From contig QHRU01000134.1 of assembly GCA_003220225.1 (NCBI GenBank), positions 1 to 37,858 of the forward strand: a stretch of DNA of 37,858 bases, written 5' to 3'. Position numbers and translations under genes: made by a program. This DNA is from Candidatus Rokuibacteriota bacterium (GTDB lineage Bacteria > Methylomirabilota > Methylomirabilia > Rokubacteriales > CSP1-6). Positions within the stretch are counted from its first letter, which is position 1. The number at the start of each line of letters is the position of its first letter. Below the pieces are notes generated by a model that did no database searches, was not told the origin of the DNA, and saw nothing but the letters and a program-made list of their open reading frames with translations. Below are positions 23,862 through 31,772 of this stretch, piece after piece.

Positions 23862-24868
23862 CCGCGCGGCCCTACCACGTCTACGTCATCCAGGCGCGCG
23901 GGGAGCGCGACTTCTCCGACTGCCAGGCCGCGCTGGCCCACGTCCCCGCGCGCATGAGCGCGCTGCCCTTCATCGGCGACGCGGACGAGCTCATGGCCCG
24001 CACCCGCGACGCCGACGCGCTCGTCGTCGCGTTCTCGCCGGTCACGCGCGCCGTGATGAGCGCGCTCGAGGGGCTCAAGACGGTGGTGCGCACCGGCGTG
24101 GGCTACGACGTCGTCGACGTGCCCGCCGCCACCGAGCTGGGCGTGATCGTCGTGAACATCCCCGACATCTGGGTGCGCGAGGTCGCCAACCACGCGCTCG
24201 CCCTGCTGCTGGCGTGGAACCGCAAGATCGTCACGCTCGACCGCCAGGTGCGCGCGGGCGTGTGGAGCGGGGCGGTCCCCGGCGACCGCACCGGCGCGCT
24301 GCACGGCGAGACGGTCGGCATCGTGGGCCTGGGCAACATCGGCAGCGCGTTCGCGCGGCGCGTGGCTGCGCTCGAGACGAAGGTGATCGCGTGCGATCCC
24401 TACGTGGACGACGGGCACTTCGCCGCCCTCGGCGTCGAGCGCGTCTCGCTCGAGACGCTGGCCGAGCGGTCCGACTACGTCTCCGTCCACACGCTGCTGA
24501 ACGCCGAGACGCGCCACCTGATCGGCGAGACGTTCTTCAAGCGCATGAAGCCCACGGCCATTGTGATCAACACCTCGCGCGGTCCCGTGGTCGACGAGCA
24601 GGCGCTGGCCCGCGCGCTCCAGGAGCGGCGGCTGGCGGGCGCCGCGCTCGACGTGTGGGAGCAGGAGCCGGTCGCCGCCGACAACCCGCTGTTGAGGATG
24701 GACAACGTCATCGCCACGCCCCACGCGGCCTATTTTTCGACGGCGGCCGCGGCCGCGGTGCCGCGGAGGTGCGGCGAGGAGGTGGCGCGCGTCCTCACCG
24801 GGCAGCGCCCGCTCAACGTGGTGAACCCCGAGGTCTATGCGCCGCGAGCGGTGCGCCGCGCGCGCTGA
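23858..24868 (+). CDS. D-isomer-specific 2-hydroxyacid dehydrogenase
   Basis: The 336-residue enzyme has the NAD-binding GIVGLGNIGSAFARRV, the substrate Arg in INTSRGPVVDE, the catalytic His in ATPHAAYFS, and VRTGVGYDVVDVPAATELGV near the N-terminus. This matches the phosphoglycerate, hydroxypyruvate and D-lactate dehydrogenase family. No C-terminal ACT domain follows, so it is not a regulatory SerA. ATGA overlap with the preceding alpha/beta hydrolase shows translational coupling. In the operon it probably interconverts a 2-keto acid and a D-2-hydroxy acid derived from the substrate of the lyase and hydrolase. Confidence 0.9.
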   Translation: MTARPYHVYVIQARGERDFSDCQAALAHVPARMSALPFIGDADELMARTRDADALVVAFSPVTRAVMSALEGLKTVVRTGVGYDVVDVPAATELGVIVVNIPDIWVREVANHALALLLAWNRKIVTLDRQVRAGVWSGAVPGDRTGALHGETVGIVGLGNIGSAFARRVAALETKVIACDPYVDDGHFAALGVERVSLETLAERSDYVSVHTLLNAETRHLIGETFFKRMKPTAIVINTSRGPVVDEQALARALQERRLAGAALDVWEQEPVAADNPLLRMDNVIATPHAAYFSTAAAAAVPRRCGEEVARVLTGQRPLNVVNPEVYAPRAVRRAR

Positions 24869-24878
24869 CGAGGAGCCC

Positions 24879-26246
24879 ATGCTGGAGGAGCCGACCTCTC
24901 TGCGGATCGACGACCCGGGCGTGCGGGCGCTGTTCACCGAAGCCGCGCGCTTGCAGTCCTGGCTCGACGTGGAAGCCGCGCTCGCTCAGGCGCAGGCGGA
25001 GCTCGGAATCATCCCGGACGCCGCCGCCCGCGAGATCACGCGCAAGGCGCAGCTGAAGTACCTGGACCTCGCCGCCGTGCGGGCGGGCCTGGCGCGCACC
25101 GGCCATCCACTGGTGCCGCTCGTCTGGGAGCTGGATCGTGCGTGTGAGGGCGACGCCGGGGGCTACGTGCACTGGGGAGCGACGACCCAGAACGTCACGC
25201 AGACCGGTCAGCTCCTGCAGGTGCGCCGGGCCCACGAGATCTTCCTGCGGCAGCTCGCGACGATCTTGATCGCCCTCGCCGACCTCGCCGAGCGCACGAA
25301 GGACGCCCTGCTCCCGGGCCGCACGCATGGGCAACACGCGGTGCCCGCGACCTTCGGCTTCAAGGTGGCGGTGTGGATCGACGAGCTCTGCCGCCACGTG
25401 GAGCGTCTGCGCGGCGCCGAAGGACGGGTGTTCGTGGCCATGCTGGGCGGTGGCGCGGGGACGCTCGCCTCGCTCGGCGAGGCCGGTCTCGCGACCCAGG
25501 AGAGGATGGCGGCCCGTCTCGGAATGCGCGCGATGACCGTGCCCGCGCGCACCCTCGGCGATCACCAGGCGGAGTACGTCCTGCTGCTCGGCATGCTCGC
25601 CGCGACCTGCAGCAAGATCGGCCGCGAGATCTACACGCTCATGAAGCAGGAGTTCGGCGAAGTGGAGGAGCCGGTGCCGCCGGGCACGGTGGGCAGCAGC
25701 ACCATGCCCCAGAAGCGCAATCCGAAGCTCTCGCAGGACATCATCGCCGCCGCCGCGCAGATCCGCGCGCTGGTGCCGCTGGCCCTGGAAGCGATGCAGA
25801 CGGAGCACGAAGCCGACCGGACGACGAGCATCATGATGAGCCGCGCGCTGGTGCAGGCCTGCGAGCTCACCGGCGACATGCTGCAGCGGATGATGACGCT
25901 CCTCGACGGGCTGCAGGTGTTCCCCGATCGCATGCGCGAGAATCTCGAGCTGTCGGGCGGCCTGATCATGGCCGAGGCGCTCATGCTCGAGCTCGGCAAG
26001 GAGATCGGACGTCAACGCGCCCACGACGCCGTCTACGAGGCGGCCCAGGCCTCGGTCACGCAGGCGCGGCCGTTCCGCGAGACCCTGGCCGACGATCCAC
26101 ACGTGAGCGCCGGTCTGACGAAGTCCCAGGTCGACGCCTTGCTCGACCCCGCGCGCTACACCGGCCTCTGTCGCCACTTCGCCGAGCGCGGCGCCGCGCT
26201 GGCCCGCGCGACCGCCGCCGAACTCCAGTCGCGCGCGGCGAGCTAG
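24879..26246 (+). CDS. Fumarase/aspartase-superfamily lyase (adenylosuccinate lyase / PcaB-like)
   Basis: The 455-residue protein carries the superfamily signature GSSTMPQKRNPK with the mobile-loop Ser, plus YVHWGATTQNVTQTG and GRTHGQHAVPATFGFKVAVW with the catalytic His. The C-terminal helical domain is of the adenylosuccinate lyase / 3-carboxy-muconate cycloisomerase type. TTQN replaces the TSQD seen in canonical purine PurB, and no purine genes are near. A catabolic lyase acting on a substituted succinate or muconate is therefore more likely than PurB. The ATG at 24879 follows AGGAG closely. It is last in its operon, and its TAG stop is the first triplet of the tandem-repeat array. Confidence 0.87.
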   Translation: MLEEPTSLRIDDPGVRALFTEAARLQSWLDVEAALAQAQAELGIIPDAAAREITRKAQLKYLDLAAVRAGLARTGHPLVPLVWELDRACEGDAGGYVHWGATTQNVTQTGQLLQVRRAHEIFLRQLATILIALADLAERTKDALLPGRTHGQHAVPATFGFKVAVWIDELCRHVERLRGAEGRVFVAMLGGGAGTLASLGEAGLATQERMAARLGMRAMTVPARTLGDHQAEYVLLLGMLAATCSKIGREIYTLMKQEFGEVEEPVPPGTVGSSTMPQKRNPKLSQDIIAAAAQIRALVPLALEAMQTEHEADRTTSIMMSRALVQACELTGDMLQRMMTLLDGLQVFPDRMRENLELSGGLIMAEALMLELGKEIGRQRAHDAVYEAAQASVTQARPFRETLADDPHVSAGLTKSQVDALLDPARYTGLCRHFAERGAALARATAAELQSRAAS

Positions 26247-26440
26247 AGGAGCGTCAAGGCTCCGCGCCGCCACCCCGCGCGATAGAGGGGCGCCCCGGCT
26301 CCGCCGCCGCCACGCTCGCGAGATAGAGGAGCGCCCCCGCGCCGCCGCCGCCCCCCGCGCGAGTTAGAGGAGCGCCACGGCTCCGCCGCCGCCACGCTCG
26401 CGAGATAGAGGAGCGCCACGGCTTCGCCGGGGCGCTCCGA
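26244..26440 (+). repeat. Tandem array of about 41-bp GC-rich units
   Basis: Four full units start at 26244 (39 bp), 26283, 26324 and 26365 (41 bp each), and a partial fifth starts at 26406. Each begins TAGAGGAGCGCC or a close variant and runs through CGGCTCCGCCGCCGCCACGC to a GCGCGAGA-like end. Units differ at a few positions, so they are degenerate direct repeats without spacers. The first unit contains the stop codon of the lyase gene. There are no unique spacers and no cas genes, so this is not CRISPR. It may be a REP/BIME-like intergenic repeat expanded by slippage. Confidence 0.85.
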
Positions 26441-26455
26441 ACGTCGGGGGGGTTT

Positions 26456-26487
26456 GGGGGGCCATATCGGGGCCCCCCATTTTTATT
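26456..26487 (+). terminator. Rho-independent terminator after the lyase operon
   Basis: GGGGGGCC (26456-26463) pairs with GGCCCCCC (26471-26478) around a seven-base loop, followed by ATTTTTATT. This is a textbook plus-strand intrinsic terminator for the operon ending at 26246. On the minus strand the same stem follows the MalG-type permease stop but lacks a U-tract. The stem is also part of a repeat element with a second copy near 28183-28262. Confidence 0.8.
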
Positions 26488-27316
26488 GTTTCACGGCGCC
26501 GAACGTGAGCCCGGTGACGATGTGCCGCTGCGCGAGCAGCGCGACGAGCAGCACGGGCAGGGTGATGAGCGTGGCGGCGGCCGCGAGGGTGCCCCAGTTG
26601 ATCTCTTCGTACGAGATCATGTTGTACACGGCGATGGGCAGGGTGCGCGTCGTCCGGCCGGCCAGGATCACCGAGAACAGGAAGTTGTTCCAGGAGAACA
26701 CGAAGGACAGGATCCCCGTCGCCACCACGCCGGGCTTCACGAGCGGCAGCGCGATGCGCCAGAAGACGCCCAGGTGCGAGCAGCCGTCGATGAGGGCGGC
26801 GTCCGCCAGATCGGCCGGCACGTCCTCGAAGAACGAGATCATGACCCAGATGATGATGGGCAGCCCCACGATGAGGTGGGTGAGGATCAGCGCGCCGTAG
26901 GTGTCCACCATCCGGAGACTCCGAAAGAAGATGTACCAGGGGATCAGGTAGGCAATGCCCGGAATGATGCGCGCGACCAGGATGATCACGGCCAGCTGTT
27001 GCTGGCGCCAGCGGGCGATGGAGTAGGCGGCGGGCAATCCCACCGCGAGCCCGAGCAGCGTACAGCCCGTCGCCACTACCAGACTGTTCCACGTGTAGAG
27101 GAAGAACGGGTACTTCGTGAAGACCTCGCGATAGCCCGCCAGCGTGACGCTGAAGCGGACGAACGACGGCGGATAGGCCGTCGCCTCGATCTGCGGCTTG
27201 AGCGAGAGCGTGAGCATCCAGTAGAAGACGAACACCGTCGGCAGCATGAAGAGCGCGGCGAGCGCGTAGAACCCGGCCGTGGAGAGCCAGCGGCGCCGCG
27301 CGCTCCCCCTCACCAC
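26483..27316 (-). CDS. ABC sugar-type importer permease (MalG-like)
   Basis: The 277-residue protein has six predicted membrane helices and the binding-protein-dependent EAA loop ADAALIDGCSHLGVFWRIAL followed by PLVKPG, typical of MalG/UgpE-type permeases of the carbohydrate CUT1 family. The GTG at 27316 overlaps the end of the MalF-type gene by seven bases, so the two are translationally coupled. It forms the membrane pore with that protein and would need an MsmX/UgpC-type ATPase, which is not encoded here. Its stop lies in the T-tract of the convergent terminator. Confidence 0.88.
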   Translation of the reverse strand: MVRGSARRRWLSTAGFYALAALFMLPTVFVFYWMLTLSLKPQIEATAYPPSFVRFSVTLAGYREVFTKYPFFLYTWNSLVVATGCTLLGLAVGLPAAYSIARWRQQQLAVIILVARIIPGIAYLIPWYIFFRSLRMVDTYGALILTHLIVGLPIIIWVMISFFEDVPADLADAALIDGCSHLGVFWRIALPLVKPGVVATGILSFVFSWNNFLFSVILAGRTTRTLPIAVYNMISYEEINWGTLAAAATLITLPVLLVALLAQRHIVTGLTFGAVKQ

Positions 27317-28263
27317 GTCGTGCTCCGCCGCACCTTGATCAGGATCAGCGAGGCGCCCATGACGAGGGCGAAGAGCGCGACGGCCATGGACGAGGCGTAG
27401 CCCATGTTGAAGTAGGAGAACGCCTGGTTGAAGAGCAGGAGATTGATGGTCTCGGTCGCGTTGGCGGGCCCGCCCTGGGTCATGACGAAGATGATGTCGA
27501 ACGTCTTCAGCGCGTCGATGGCGCGGAACAGGATCGCCACCACGAGCGCGGGCCGCAGCAGCGGCAGCGTGATGTGCCAGAACGCTTGTCGCGGGGAGGC
27601 GCCGTCGAGATGCGCGGCCTCATAGGGCTCGCGCGGCAGGCTGGCGAGGCCGGCGAGCGTGATGAGCATGATCAGCGGCGTCCACTGCCACACGTCCACC
27701 AGCGCCAGCGCGTAGAGCGCGGTCTGGCTCGAGTACGTCCAGCGGAACGGCGAGAGGCCGACGACCGAGACGAGGTAGTTCGCCACGCCGAGGGTCGGGT
27801 GATACATCATCACGAACACCAGCGCGATGGCGGTCGGCGTCGCCACCATCGGCAGGATGGCCAGCGTGCGCAGCAGGCCCCGCCCCCAGAACTCTCGGTT
27901 GAAGAGCAGGGCCATGGCGACACCGAGCAGCGTCTCCGCCGCGACGGCCACGACGGTGAACCAGATGGTCCGCGCCACGGCCTCCCGGAATCGCGCGTCG
28001 CCCAGGAGGATCTTGCCGTAGTTCGCCAGCCCGATGAAGCGCGGCCGGGTGAGGCTGGAGGCGAACCACTCTTGAAGACTCATCCATCCGGTGTAGGCGA
28101 TCGGATAGACGATGATCACGGCGACGAGCAGCACGGCCGGCGCCGGAAAGAGCCATCGCGCGTGACGGTGGGCCCACTGGCTGGGGGGCCTCGAAGGGCC
28201 CCCCAGACCCCCCGAGCGCTCGGCACGCCCCGGCAAAGCCGTGGCGCGCCTCGTTAGTCGCAC
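27310..28263 (-). CDS. ABC sugar-type importer permease (MalF-like); N-terminus encoded by a repeat element
   Basis: The 317-residue reading has six predicted membrane helices, beginning ARWLFPAPAVLLVAVIIVYP, and the EAA loop EAAHLDGASPRQAFWHITLP of MalF/UgpA-type permeases, then DIIFVMTQGGPANATE. The first 29 residues (MRLTRRATALPGRAERSGGL and onward) are translated from a hairpin repeat element homologous to 26406-26478. No in-frame ATG or GTG exists between that element and the first helix, so the true start is probably GTG 28263 or an in-frame TTG inside the element. It begins seven bases after the binding-protein stop. Confidence 0.83.
   Translation of the reverse strand: MRLTRRATALPGRAERSGGLGGPSRPPSQWAHRHARWLFPAPAVLLVAVIIVYPIAYTGWMSLQEWFASSLTRPRFIGLANYGKILLGDARFREAVARTIWFTVVAVAAETLLGVAMALLFNREFWGRGLLRTLAILPMVATPTAIALVFVMMYHPTLGVANYLVSVVGLSPFRWTYSSQTALYALALVDVWQWTPLIMLITLAGLASLPREPYEAAHLDGASPRQAFWHITLPLLRPALVVAILFRAIDALKTFDIIFVMTQGGPANATETINLLLFNQAFSYFNMGYASSMAVALFALVMGASLILIKVRRSTTW
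28183..28262 (-). repeat. Inverted copy of the hairpin repeat element
   Basis: Read on the minus strand, this segment aligns closely with 26406-26478. Both have CGCCACGGCTTxGCCGGGGCG, a G-rich run, TxTGGGGGGCC and a GGGGGGCC/GGCCCCCC stem (here 28183-28190 with 28197-28204, loop TCGAAG). The two copies lie in opposite orientation about 1.7 kb apart and bracket the two permease genes. No T-tract follows, so the hairpin here is more likely to shape mRNA stability or translation between the binding-protein and permease genes than to terminate fully. Confidence 0.75.
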
Positions 28264-28269
28264 TCCGTG

Positions 28270-29589
28270 CTAGCTCTCGGTCCGATTGAGGAGGTCCTGA
28301 AAGTCTTTCTGCGCCTGCGCGAGGACCTGGGCGGCCGGCGCGCCCTCGATCCCTTTCTGGATGGCGACGCCGATGATGTCGCGGTACTCGGTGACGCCGA
28401 CGATCTCCGGCAGTCCCTGCCGGCCGATCTTGAGCGAGGCCTGATAGGCCTGATACCAGTCGGCCGGCATCTTCGGCTTGGCCTTGACGTCCGGGCTGTC
28501 CCACGTCGAGGCCCGGCCCACGCCGACGCCGGCCATGAGCTCGCGCACCATGTTGGTCTTGTTCGTCGCCCACTGCGCGAACAGGTAGGCGGCTTCGTGG
28601 TTGCGGCTCTGAGCGTTGACCGCCATGCCGGTGATGTAGATCGGCGAGAAGTGGCCGCCGGGACCCGAGGGCAGGACGGCGTAGCCGACCTTGCCGATCA
28701 CCTTGGATTTCGCCGCGTCCTCGAACTGACTCGCGAAGTTCACGCCGTCCATGTAGATGGCGACTTGCCCCTGCATGAAGGCCGCGGAGCACTCGTACCA
28801 GTTGAAGTTCACCACGCCGGGCGGCCCGTATTGCCGGAGCAGCCGCGTGTACATCTCGAGCGCGGCCACCTGCTCCTTGCTGTCGAGCGCGGCCTTGCCG
28901 TCCTTCAGATAGGTGCCGCCCATGGGGAACAGGATGCTCGGATACTGGGTGGCGTTCGCGTTCTTGAGCCCGCGCAGCACGATGCCATACGTGCCGGGCG
29001 GAGCGTGGAGCTTCTTCACGAGCGGCTCGAGGTCGGCGAGCGTTTTGGGCGGCGTCAGGCCCTTCGGGCCGAAGAGATCCTTCCGGTAGAAGACGACGTT
29101 CGCGTCCACGAACGCGGCGAGGGCGGAGACGCTCCCGTCCGGCTGGGTGACCCCGGCCCGGGCGCCTGGCGTGAAGTCGTTCCAGTCGAAGTCGGGGCTG
29201 GTCAGCGTCGGATCGGCGAGGAACTTGTTCAGGGGGTGGTACCAGCCCGCCTTCCAGAAGCGCTTCTTCTCGACGTGGAGCGAGGTGAAGAAGGCGTCGA
29301 TGCCGCCGGAGTTCGCGGTCATCTCCACGGTCATCTTCTGCCGCGCCTGGATCTCGGGCAGCGTCTCCCACTTGACCTTCATCCCGGAGAGCGACTCGAA
29401 CTCGGGGATGTTCTTCTCGAGCACGTCGATGAACGGATGCTTGGTCAGGAGCAGGAACAGCTCCTTGCCCGAAAAGCGCTTCCAGTTGAAGCCTTGCGCC
29501 CGCGCCGGCGTCCAGACGAAGGGCCCGGCGGCGACGCCGGCGGCCACCGACTTCAAGAAATGGCGACGGGTGAATCGGCGAGCGGCCAT
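28270..29589 (-). CDS. ABC importer extracellular solute-binding protein, family 1, Tat-exported
   Basis: The 439-residue protein begins with a twin-arginine signal FTRRHFLKSVAAGVAAGP, with cleavage likely after ARA near residue 31. It has the family-1 sugar-binding layout: VLEKNIPEFESLSGMKVKWE, then TANSGGIDAFFTSLHVEKKR, WYECSAAFMQGQVAIYMDGV and GMAVNAQSRNHEAAYLFAQW. It would deliver a sugar or similar polar solute to the two permeases downstream. Tat export implies folding before export. A good GGAG precedes the ATG. It heads the minus-strand binding-protein and permease operon and is divergent from another Tat-dependent binding protein. Confidence 0.87.
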   Translation of the reverse strand: MAARRFTRRHFLKSVAAGVAAGPFVWTPARAQGFNWKRFSGKELFLLLTKHPFIDVLEKNIPEFESLSGMKVKWETLPEIQARQKMTVEMTANSGGIDAFFTSLHVEKKRFWKAGWYHPLNKFLADPTLTSPDFDWNDFTPGARAGVTQPDGSVSALAAFVDANVVFYRKDLFGPKGLTPPKTLADLEPLVKKLHAPPGTYGIVLRGLKNANATQYPSILFPMGGTYLKDGKAALDSKEQVAALEMYTRLLRQYGPPGVVNFNWYECSAAFMQGQVAIYMDGVNFASQFEDAAKSKVIGKVGYAVLPSGPGGHFSPIYITGMAVNAQSRNHEAAYLFAQWATNKTNMVRELMAGVGVGRASTWDSPDVKAKPKMPADWYQAYQASLKIGRQGLPEIVGVTEYRDIIGVAIQKGIEGAPAAQVLAQAQKDFQDLLNRTES

Positions 29590-29616
29590 GGGGGTCTCCT
29601 CTCATCCAGTCGGCAG

Positions 29617-29645
29617 TTCAGGGCCGGCCGACACCGTAGCATAAT
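29617..29645 (+). promoter_or_regulatory. Weak sigma70-like promoter between two divergent binding-protein genes
   Basis: CATAAT (29640-29645) matches five of six -10 positions. Seventeen bases upstream TTCAGG (29617-29622) matches three of six -35 positions. It would read into the plus-strand family-5 binding protein with a leader of about 65 bases. The 129-base gap shows no other clear motif, and the minus-strand promoter was not identified. Confidence 0.3.
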
Positions 29646-29718
29646 GACGCGCTGTCCGAGGAGGTCCCGGCGCGCCGCGCATTGACCACGCGGCCGGCGC
29701 GGCGTAGGTTCGCCAGCC

Positions 29719-31356
29719 ATGGCGCCGACCGCGCTGACACGTCGTGAGCTCCTGCAGCTCGGCGGGACCGCCCTCGCGGCGACCGTCCTCTTGCCAGGCG
29801 ACCTCGGCGCCGCCGAGACCCCGAGACGGGGCGGCGTCTTCCGGATCCGCGGCGAGGAGGCGACGACCGGCTTCGATCCCCATCTCGTGGCCAACCATCA
29901 TCGGATCGCGACGAACCTGTCGTTCACCCACAGCAGGCTCGTGAAGGTGAAGGCCGGGACGGCCGTGGTCCCGGGCACCCAGCCGCTCGAGCCGGATCTC
30001 GCCGAGTCGTGGTCGCAGCCGAACGACCGCACCTATGTATTCAGGCTCCGTAAGGGCGTGCGCTGGCATCCCAAGCCGCCGGTGAACGGACGCGAGCTGA
30101 CGGCCGACGACGTGAAGTACACCTACGACCGATTTTTACAAGTCAAAGGGAACCCCAATCGCTCGACGCTGGGGCACGTCGAGAAGATCGACGTGCTCGA
30201 TCGCTACACGGTGAAGTTCACGCTCGCGGAGCCGTTCGGATGGTTCCTCGACTATCTCGCGAACACCGTCATGTGGATCGTGCCGCGCGAGGCCGTCGAG
30301 CATTTCGGCGATCTCCGGCGCGCCGAGGCGTGCATCGGGACCGGGCCGTGGATGCTGCAGCGCTACGAGCCGAACACCCGGCTGATGTTCGTGCGGAACA
30401 AGGAGTACTTCGTCTCCGGGCTGCCGTACGCGGATGGCGTCGAGGTCACGGTGGACGAGGATCCGTCATCGCGGCTGGCCAGCTGGCTCTCCGGGCGGTA
30501 CGACTTCGCGCCGGAGTACGGGCAGTGCGTGCGGCGCGTCGATCTCCAGGTGGCGCAGCAACGGAAGCCGGGGCTTCGAACCCAGGACTTCGTGGTGCTC
30601 TTCGGCTCCGTCTCGGCGATGAAGCTCGACCGCGAGCCGTTCCGCGACGTGCGGGTCCGCCGGGCGCTCGGGATGGCGCTCGACTGGAAGCAGATCCTCG
30701 AGACCAACGCGTGGTCCCTGGGACACGGCGTGCCCAATCCAGCCGTCCCGGCCGCGCTTCGTGACTGGTCCATCCCGCTCGATCAGCTGACACCGGCCGG
30801 CCGTCGCCTCTACGAGCGTGACGTCACCGAGGCCAGGCGCCTCCTGACCGAAGCCGGCTTCCCCACCGGCCTCAAGACGCCGGTCGAAGCCACGCTCACA
30901 TGGAGCCCCGATTACGTCGACGAGCTCCAGGTGACGATGCGGAGCTGGAAGGACGCCGGCATCGACGCCGAGCTGAAGGGCAAGGACTTCGGCGCCTACA
31001 TGGCGACCACGGTGTACGGGAAGTTCGACAAGCTCGCGCACGGGCTGCGGGGCGGCAGCCCGATCGCCGACATCTCGCTCTATAACGCCCACGTTCCCGG
31101 CGAGGCGTTCAACGCCTCCGGCGTGGACGACCCGAAGCTCACGGAGATGATCCGGCTGCAGCGGCGGACGCTCGACGTCGCCAGGCGCCGCGAGATCGTC
31201 TACGACATCCAGCGCCATCTCGCCGAGCAGGTCTACTACGCCTACGGCCCCTCGGTGAGCACGGTGGCCGCGTGGGATCCACGGGTGAAGAACTTCGCGC
31301 CGAATATCGGCCACGATTACGGCGGACGCCTCATGGGAGCGTGGCTGAGCGCGTGA
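29719..31356 (+). CDS. ABC importer solute-binding protein, family 5 (peptide/nickel type), Tat-exported
   Basis: The 545-residue protein starts APTALTRRELLQLGGTALAA, a Tat-like twin-arginine signal, then PRRGGVFRIRGEEATTGFDP. Family-5 landmarks are LEPDLAESWSQPNDRTYVFR, LRKGVRWHPKPPVNGRELTA and DDVKYTYDRF (about residues 90-140). Later REPFRDVRVRRALGMALDWK matches the conserved core. It should bind an oligopeptide-, opine- or glycoside-like ligand in the periplasm. No permease gene is adjacent on its strand, so it may be an orphan sharing the DppBC-type system 4 kb downstream. No strong ribosome-binding site precedes the ATG. Confidence 0.86.
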   Translation: MAPTALTRRELLQLGGTALAATVLLPGDLGAAETPRRGGVFRIRGEEATTGFDPHLVANHHRIATNLSFTHSRLVKVKAGTAVVPGTQPLEPDLAESWSQPNDRTYVFRLRKGVRWHPKPPVNGRELTADDVKYTYDRFLQVKGNPNRSTLGHVEKIDVLDRYTVKFTLAEPFGWFLDYLANTVMWIVPREAVEHFGDLRRAEACIGTGPWMLQRYEPNTRLMFVRNKEYFVSGLPYADGVEVTVDEDPSSRLASWLSGRYDFAPEYGQCVRRVDLQVAQQRKPGLRTQDFVVLFGSVSAMKLDREPFRDVRVRRALGMALDWKQILETNAWSLGHGVPNPAVPAALRDWSIPLDQLTPAGRRLYERDVTEARRLLTEAGFPTGLKTPVEATLTWSPDYVDELQVTMRSWKDAGIDAELKGKDFGAYMATTVYGKFDKLAHGLRGGSPIADISLYNAHVPGEAFNASGVDDPKLTEMIRLQRRTLDVARRREIVYDIQRHLAEQVYYAYGPSVSTVAAWDPRVKNFAPNIGHDYGGRLMGAWLSA

Positions 31357-31376
31357 CGGCGTCCACGCGCCTCCGG

Positions 31377-31772
31377 CTACACGTACATCGCCTGGTGCTC
31401 CATCAGCCGAAGCCAGCCGCGCGCGATCCGATAGATGAACCAGAGCCCGACGGCGCCGAGCGTGATCCACGCGATGAAGATGCCGATGCCGAGCGTGGCG
31501 ATGACGAACAGCACGCTCAGCCCGACCCACAGCGCGCCGAACCAGAACGTGCGGATCTGCCAGCGGAAGTGCGACTCGAGCCACGTGCCGCGCACCTCGC
31601 TCCGCTTCGCGTAATTGACGATGACGGCGATGATGGAGGGCCAGCTGAAGAGGAAGGCGCCCACGATGGTGACGGCGGTGACGATGCCGATGAGGAGGCT
31701 GACGGCGTGCAGGCCGTAGATGACGTGCGTCAGCCGGATCAGGGACTCCCGAGGCTGGGCGATGACGGTCAC
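31377..31772 (-). CDS. Small DUF4870-like membrane protein
   Basis: This 131-residue integral membrane protein has three to four hydrophobic segments. LIRLTHVIYGLHAVSLLIGI and IVTAVTIVGAFLFSWPSIIA are followed by VIVNYAKRSEVRGTWLESHF, RWQIRTFWFG and the last helices. The motif RGTWLESHFRWQIRTFWF is typical of the DUF4870-type proteins I recall, whose function is unknown. The GTG at 31772 overlaps the aminotransferase TGA as GTGA, so translation is coupled to that gene. It lies within a longer reading frame on the same strand whose upstream part is only a shadow. Confidence 0.8.
   Translation of the reverse strand: MTVIAQPRESLIRLTHVIYGLHAVSLLIGIVTAVTIVGAFLFSWPSIIAVIVNYAKRSEVRGTWLESHFRWQIRTFWFGALWVGLSVLFVIATLGIGIFIAWITLGAVGLWFIYRIARGWLRLMEHQAMYV

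Noticed and set aside
24879-26246. Assignment of the lyase as purB (adenylosuccinate lyase)
   Set aside because: TTQN replaces the expected TSQD, no purine genes are near, and the operon is catabolic. Only the superfamily is safe.
26244-26440. Possible CRISPR array
   Set aside because: The units are directly adjacent with no unique spacers, are degenerate, and no cas genes are present.
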